A stretch of 10,484 nt of DNA from Propionivibrio sp. (GTDB taxonomy: Bacteria; Pseudomonadota; Gammaproteobacteria; Burkholderiales; Rhodocyclaceae), in the NCBI GenBank assembly GCA_003249625.1, contig QKII01000213.1, positions 1-10,484 of the forward strand. The letters are read 5' to 3'. Every line of letters begins with the position of its first letter. The first letter of the stretch is position 1. Shown here in pieces: positions 7,018 through 10,484 of the stretch. Under the pieces are notes generated by a model. That model was given only the letters and a program-made list of their open reading frames with translations, was not told where the DNA came from and did not search any database. A program made the position numbers and the translations under genes.

Positions 7018-8265
7018 TCAGCTTCCCATGCCAGCAAAGGGCGACGCTTCGCCCTTGACCTCGAAAATGCGGTGAACACGCGCCAGCCCACCTTGCGCCG
7101 TCTCCCGATAGCTCGACTTCATATCTTGCCCGGTTTCCCACATGGTCTGCACCACCTCGTCGAAGGAAACAAGGTGGTGCCCGTCGGAAAACAGAGCGAA
7201 TGCCGCGCAGTCCACGGCACGCACTGCGGCAATGGCGTTGCGCTCTATGCAAGGAATCTGCACGTATCCGCCGATCGGGTCGCACGTCAGGCCAAGGTGA
7301 TGTTCAAGCCCCATTTCGGCAGCGTACTCGATCTGCCGTGGCGATCCGCCGAGTAGTTGGGCCGCCGCGGCCGCCGCCATCGCACAGGCAGTTCCGACCT
7401 CTCCCTGGCAGCCGACCTCAGCGCCGGAGATGGAGGCATTGCGCTTGACCAGATTGCCGACAAGCCCCGCTGTCGCCAGCGCTCGAACGATTTTTTCGTC
7501 GGTAAGCTGCGATTGCTGCTGGAGAAAGGACAACACCGCCGGCAGCACACCGCATGCGCCGCAGGTTGGTGCCGTCACCACGTGCCCGCCCGCTGCGTTT
7601 TCCTCCGACACGGCCAGCGCATAGGCGAACAACAACCCGAGTTCGCCGAAATGACCGGCACTCTTGCGCGCCCGGGCAAGATAGGCAGCCGCCTTGCGCG
7701 GAACCTTGAGGTCGCCCGGCAAGCGCCCTTCGGCGTCAAGTCCGGCGGCGATGGACCGCTTCATCGCACCCCAGATTTCGGCCAGAAACTCATGGATACC
7801 CTCGTCCTCGCAACGATGCACGACTTCCCACACTGACAGGTGCTCGGCCTCGCAGAAATCCAGCACATCCTTCATTCGTGCGTACGGATAAATGTCGATT
7901 CCGCCATCGACTCGCCCCGTCTCGTCAAGTAACGCACCGCCGCCAACCGAATACACGACTCGCGAGAGCAAGACCTGTCCACCACTATCGAACGCCTCGA
8001 AGCGCATTCCGTTGGGGTGGCGCGGCAGATTTTCCTCCGGCCGCCAGACGAGTTCAACCGGAAGCGGCACGAACGGCTGGGCGACGGCAACATCGGTCAA
8101 ATGTCCTCGCCCGGTGGCCGCCAGACTCCCGTACAGCGAAATACGAACGGACGCAGTTTCTGCCGGCGTTTCACCACGAAACGCTTCGGCAGCCCGTCGC
8201 GGCCCCATCGTGTGACTACTCGACGGGCCAATGCCCGGACGAAACAGGTCCCTGAGTGATTTCAT
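7018..8265 (-). CDS. sdaA: L-serine dehydratase, one-chain iron-sulfur type
   Basis: This cytoplasmic enzyme deaminates L-serine to pyruvate and ammonia with a [4Fe-4S] cluster instead of PLP. With the start at 8265 it has 415 residues, shorter than E. coli SdaA (454), mainly in the N-terminal beta domain. That domain carries [10 protein letters not shown] (13-22); the C-terminal catalytic domain carries [10 protein letters not shown] (230-239), VGCQGEVG (Cys286), LTCDP (Cys328) and IPCIERN (Cys339). The spacings of 42 and 11 residues between these three cysteines equal those of the cluster ligands in the Legionella enzyme. The C-terminus, after [12 protein letters not shown], has no cysteine, whereas E. 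coli and Legionella SdaA end with one near the tip. GGTGAGG (complement of 8274-8280) precedes the ATG by eight bases and the product begins MKSLRDLF like relatives; a GTG at 8301 would add 12 unconserved residues. Confidence 0.93.
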   Translation of the reverse strand: MKSLRDLFRPGIGPSSSHTMGPRRAAEAFRGETPAETASVRISLYGSLAATGRGHLTDVAVAQPFVPLPVELVWRPEENLPRHPNGMRFEAFDSGGQVLLSRVVYSVGGGALLDETGRVDGGIDIYPYARMKDVLDFCEAEHLSVWEVVHRCEDEGIHEFLAEIWGAMKRSIAAGLDAEGRLPGDLKVPRKAAAYLARARKSAGHFGELGLLFAYALAVSEENAAGGHVVTAPTCGACGVLPAVLSFLQQQSQLTDEKIVRALATAGLVGNLVKRNASISGAEVGCQGEVGTACAMAAAAAAQLLGGSPRQIEYAAEMGLEHHLGLTCDPIGGYVQIPCIERNAIAAVRAVDCAAFALFSDGHHLVSFDEVVQTMWETGQDMKSSYRETAQGGLARVHRIFEVKGEASPFAGMGS

Positions 8266-8313
8266 TCTGAAAACCTCACCGCAAAGAAAGCGCGTGAACA
8301 CCGATCAGCATGT

Positions 8314-8335
8314 ACCCGCCGATGATATCGCGGGT
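8314..8335. repeat. Inverted repeat upstream of sdaA
   Basis: ACCCGC (8314-8319) and GCGGGT (8330-8335) are perfect 6-bp arms 10 bases apart, about 50-70 bases upstream of the sdaA start on the minus strand. The centre-to-centre spacing of 16 bases is about one and a half helical turns. Possible operator; weak evidence. Confidence 0.25.
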
Positions 8336-8378
8336 GACGAACGATACCACTCCGCACAGAACTGACGGCAACCCGGCG

Positions 8379-8396
8379 ATAGGGAATTTTCCCTAT
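8379..8396. promoter_or_regulatory. Perfect 18-bp palindrome in the sdaA-ttrB divergent spacer
   Basis: ATAGGGAA and TTCCCTAT form perfect 8-bp arms around a 2-base centre. It is centred about 90 bases before the Fe-S subunit ATG and about 122 bases from the sdaA ATG on the other strand. Eight-base arms with a 2-base centre suit a dimeric regulator, such as a LuxR/NarL-type response regulator (TtrR is of this general class) rather than FNR (TTGAT-N4-ATCAA). Which regulator binds, and which gene it serves, is inference. A possible FNR half-site TTGAT occurs at 8431-8435 without a partner. Confidence 0.5.
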
Positions 8397-8476
8397 GTCA
8401 CTTTCCGCTTTTTCCAATATCGCCGATAGCTTGATCTCACTAAGCTTCAACGCGTCACATCGTTCTGGAGTTGTTC

Positions 8477-9202
8477 ATGACCACCCCACCCGATCCGGCC
8501 CGACGCGCCTTTCTCTCGGCCATTCCGGTACTCACCGCCGGCATCGCCGCGCCCGCGCGAGCGGCTGATAAAAGCCGTCACCACTGGGGAATGCTCGTCG
8601 ACACCCGCCGCTGCATCGCCTGCCAGGCCTGCACCATGGCCTGCGCGATGGAAAATGCCACCCCCGAAGGGACGTTTCGCACGGTCGTCGCCACCTATGC
8701 CGTCACGACGGCGGAAGGAACAACGGGGCTGTCGGTGGTTCCCCGCCTGTGCAACCATTGCGAAAAGCCGCCCTGCGTCGAGGTCTGCCCGGTTGGCGCC
8801 ACGTTCAAGAACGACGACGGAGCCGTGCTCGTTGATGGCGACCGCTGTGTAGGCTGCGCCTATTGCGTGCAGGCATGCCCCTATGACGCCCGCTTCATCA
8901 ATCACGAAACCGGCAAGGCGGACAAATGCACGTTCTGCAGCCATCGTGTCGCGGCTGGTCTGCTGCCGGCCTGCGTGGAAACCTGCGTCGGCGGGGCGCG
9001 CATCTTCGGCGACCTGAACGACCCGAAAAGCGAGATCAGCAAGCGCCTGAAAGACGCCGGCACGACTGTCAGCGTACTCAAGCCGGAAGCCAATACCCGA
9101 CCCAACGTTTTCTATATCGGCCTGGACGCATCGCTTGCCGGCCGTGTCGAAGGCGTTTCCGCCGCCGACCTAATGTGGCGGCCCGACCATCAAGGAGGAT
9201 GA
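8477..9202 (+). CDS. ttrB: Four-cluster ferredoxin subunit of TtrBCA-type reductase
   Basis: This 241-residue electron-transfer subunit carries electrons from the membrane anchor to the molybdenum subunit. It has a twin-arginine signal, ARRAFLSAI (8-16), then a hydrophobic run and a likely signal peptidase site after ARA (27-29), so it should lie in the periplasm. Sixteen cysteines form four [4Fe-4S] sites in the DMSO reductase beta-subunit pattern: 46/49/52/56, 92/95/100/104, 124/127/130/134 and 151/154/166/170. GGAG at 8467-8470, six bases before the ATG, decides the start at 8477 over an in-frame TTG at 8471. The reading frame stops one base before the membrane subunit. The Tat signal and the B-C-A gene order match tetrathionate reductase TtrB; related selenate (SrdB) or sulfur reductase subunits cannot be excluded. 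Confidence 0.88.
   Translation: MTTPPDPARRAFLSAIPVLTAGIAAPARAADKSRHHWGMLVDTRRCIACQACTMACAMENATPEGTFRTVVATYAVTTAEGTTGLSVVPRLCNHCEKPPCVEVCPVGATFKNDDGAVLVDGDRCVGCAYCVQACPYDARFINHETGKADKCTFCSHRVAAGLLPACVETCVGGARIFGDLNDPKSEISKRLKDAGTTVSVLKPEANTRPNVFYIGLDASLAGRVEGVSAADLMWRPDHQGG
9192..9198 (+). promoter_or_regulatory. Strong Shine-Dalgarno sequence for the membrane subunit
   Basis: AAGGAGG lies five bases before the ATG at 9204 and inside the last codons of the Fe-S subunit gene, so the membrane subunit can be translated efficiently and in step with its partner. Confidence 0.7.
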
Positions 9203-9203
9203 C

Positions 9204-10280
9204 ATGACGACAACGGTCGAAGTACTCGGATTCGCCCGCGGACCGGACTGGCTTCCGTGGGCAGTGCAATATTTCTTCCTGATCGGCGTCTCCTGCGCGG
9301 CGTTTTTCCTCTCACTGCCGGGTCTTGTCTGGCGCCTGCCGAGTTGGCGCATGCTGTCAAGACTCGCCCTGCTTGCCGCGCTGATCAGCGGCCTCACCGC
9401 TCCGGTAGCACTGATGGCCGACCTGCACCAGCCGGGACGCTTCATCAATTTCTACCTGCACCCCAATTTCGGCTCATGGATGGCGTGGGGCTCGTTCTTC
9501 ATTCCGCTGTACGTCGGCGGGCTGCTGCTTTACGCCTGGCTGTGCCTGCGTCCAACCTTGCTGCGGATGGGGCAGCAAGGAGGCCGAGGCCGGTTCGCCG
9601 CAATCTATCTGCGGGTTGCCTACGGCGGACACGACAACCGCAAGGCGATCGGCCTCGCCGCGCTCGCGGCGTCCCTCGGCGCGACGTTGCTGCTGCTCTA
9701 TACGGGGATGGAAACGATGGTGGTCAGCGCCCGCGTCCTTTGGAACAGCCCGCTGGTACCGCTGCTGTTCCTGAGCACAGCGTGCGTCGGCGGACTCGGC
9801 ATGACGCTGCTCGTCGCCGCTTTGGCCGGCCGGCGCGACGTTGCGCCAGCGCTCAACCGCTGCCTGGCGATCGCGCTCGCCGTGACTTTCGTCCTGCTCG
9901 CCGCATGGTTCGGCGGCGCGCTCTCCGGGCAGGCATCGGTGGCCGCGAGCGCCTTGACTTCCCTGGCCCACTCCCGTGTATGGAGCACCACCGGCTGGTG
10001 GTTCCTCGGCACGGCCGCGTTCGCCCTGTGGCTGGCCGTCCGTTCGCCCCGCGCGCTCTGGTCGACCGCACTGCTGGCGCTGCATGGCGCGTGGCTGTTG
10101 CGCTGGATCGTGTTCATCGGGGGCCAGGACATTCCGCGAATGGGGAGTACCTGGTTCGACTATTCGCTCGGCATGGGGTCCGACGGGCTGCTCGGCATCG
10201 TCGGTTCGCTCGGACTCGCATTATTCCTGTATGTCGTCCTGACCGGGCTGATCCCCTGGGACGAACGCGCAGACGCTTGA
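9204..10280 (+). CDS. ttrC: NrfD/PsrC-family quinol-oxidising membrane subunit
   Basis: This 358-residue inner-membrane protein anchors the reductase and should take electrons from menaquinol or ubiquinol. By eye there are nine hydrophobic segments: about 17-41, 50-71, 90-113, 149-172, 184-210, 219-240, 262-283, 284-307 and 326-350. The opening FARGPDWLPWAVQYFF (10-25) and the DLHQPGRFINF loop (about 74-84) are typical of NrfD-like subunits; nine helices and the size fit TtrC better than the eight-helix PsrC. No heme ligand pattern is required in this family. It lies between the Fe-S and catalytic subunit genes, in the ttrBCA order. A strong Shine-Dalgarno sequence at 9192-9198 fixes the start. 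NrfD-like family is sure; assignment to tetrathionate rather than another sulfur or selenium acceptor is by context. Confidence 0.87.
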   Translation: MTTTVEVLGFARGPDWLPWAVQYFFLIGVSCAAFFLSLPGLVWRLPSWRMLSRLALLAALISGLTAPVALMADLHQPGRFINFYLHPNFGSWMAWGSFFIPLYVGGLLLYAWLCLRPTLLRMGQQGGRGRFAAIYLRVAYGGHDNRKAIGLAALAASLGATLLLLYTGMETMVVSARVLWNSPLVPLLFLSTACVGGLGMTLLVAALAGRRDVAPALNRCLAIALAVTFVLLAAWFGGALSGQASVAASALTSLAHSRVWSTTGWWFLGTAAFALWLAVRSPRALWSTALLALHGAWLLRWIVFIGGQDIPRMGSTWFDYSLGMGSDGLLGIVGSLGLALFLYVVLTGLIPWDERADA

Positions 10281-10290
10281 GGAGATACAC

Positions 10291-10484
10291 ATGGAATTCG
10301 GCAAACGTCGTCAACTGCTGGCCGCCGGCGGGCTCGCCGCCTTCGCAGCCGGTTACTCGGAAACCGCCGGCCGCGTCGTCGGCAAGCTGCTCGGCCGCGA
10401 CACGCCAAAGCATCGCACGGCAGGCAACGCGCCCGAACCGGAATACCGCGTCGACGCGCAGGGCAGGGTCGAGCTCAACCCGGC
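10291..10484 (+). CDS. ttrA: N-terminus of TtrA-like molybdopterin oxidoreductase (cut by window edge)
   Basis: Only the first 64 codons are in the window. They begin with a twin-arginine signal, GKRRQLLAAGG (4-14), followed by an Ala-rich hydrophobic run, so the product should be exported folded through Tat. The following region, including GYSETAGRVV and GNAPEPEYRVD, resembles the pre-cluster leader of TtrA, where a similar GNA-x-x-PE stretch is found. The first [4Fe-4S] and Mo-bis-MGD domains would lie beyond the right edge. GAGGAG at 10279-10284 supports the ATG, and the gene begins 10 bases after the membrane subunit stop codon. Being the third gene after a four-cluster ferredoxin and an NrfD-like anchor, it is very probably the catalytic subunit. 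The substrate cannot be judged from this fragment. Confidence 0.72.
   Translation, partial: MEFGKRRQLLAAGGLAAFAAGYSETAGRVVGKLLGRDTPKHRTAGNAPEPEYRVDAQGRVELNP

Noticed and set aside
8262..8450. Small minus-strand reading frame across the sdaA-ttrB spacer
   Set aside because: Its frame overlaps the sdaA start and strong ribosome binding site, its product has no recognisable features, and it would cover the palindrome and promoter region.
8431..8450. FNR box before the ttrB-like gene
   Set aside because: TTGAT is present but the expected second half-site four bases later is not, and the position relative to the start codon leaves no room for a normal FNR-activated promoter.

Overview
The window is a gene-dense, roughly 60% G+C stretch of what looks like a Gram-negative proteobacterial chromosome. 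Gene content (YadGH-type exporter, YffB, Hsp33, a YdgA-like DUF945 protein, one-chain Fe-S serine dehydratase, TtrBCA-type reductase) and TAGAAT-like -10 boxes close to start codons suggest a betaproteobacterium, possibly of the Rhodocyclales. That placement is inference, because there is no rRNA or other marker here. No tRNA, insertion sequence, CRISPR array, origin or attachment site was seen.

Plus-strand block, 34-2664: an N-acetylneuraminate lyase-like aldolase is followed by an ABC-2 type exporter pair, an ATPase and a permease whose reading frames overlap by ATGA. The ATPase start has no Shine-Dalgarno sequence but sits just after an extended -10 box, so it may be translated from a leaderless mRNA.

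Plus-strand block, 2722-4662: a lower-G+C aspartate/glutamate racemase family gene lacks the first catalytic cysteine. It is followed by the thioredoxin-fold ArsC-family protein YffB and an Hsp33 (HslO) homologue. yffB and hslO overlap by ATGA. This Hsp33 has lost three of the four zinc-binding cysteines that form the redox switch in the canonical protein, and is the most interesting protein in the window.

Plus-strand block, 4759-6965: a DUF945/YdgA-like envelope protein (TTG start) is followed, after an inverted repeat, by a DUF2238/YjdF-like six-helix membrane protein (GTG start).

Minus-strand gene, 7018-8265: a one-chain, iron-sulfur L-serine dehydratase. It converges on the yjdF-like gene and diverges from the last block. 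It lacks the C-terminal cysteine tail known in the family.

Plus-strand block, 8477 to the right edge: a respiratory molybdoenzyme operon in the order Fe-S subunit, NrfD-like membrane anchor, catalytic subunit (cut off at its N-terminus). Order and sequence resemble ttrBCA, tetrathionate reductase. Electrons would pass from membrane quinol through the NrfD-like subunit and four [4Fe-4S] clusters to a periplasmic Mo-bis-MGD active site. The 211-base divergent spacer before it carries a perfect 18-bp palindrome that could be the operator of this operon. I do not see a clearly new multi-gene system. The novelty lies in missing catalytic or metal-binding residues in otherwise familiar proteins.
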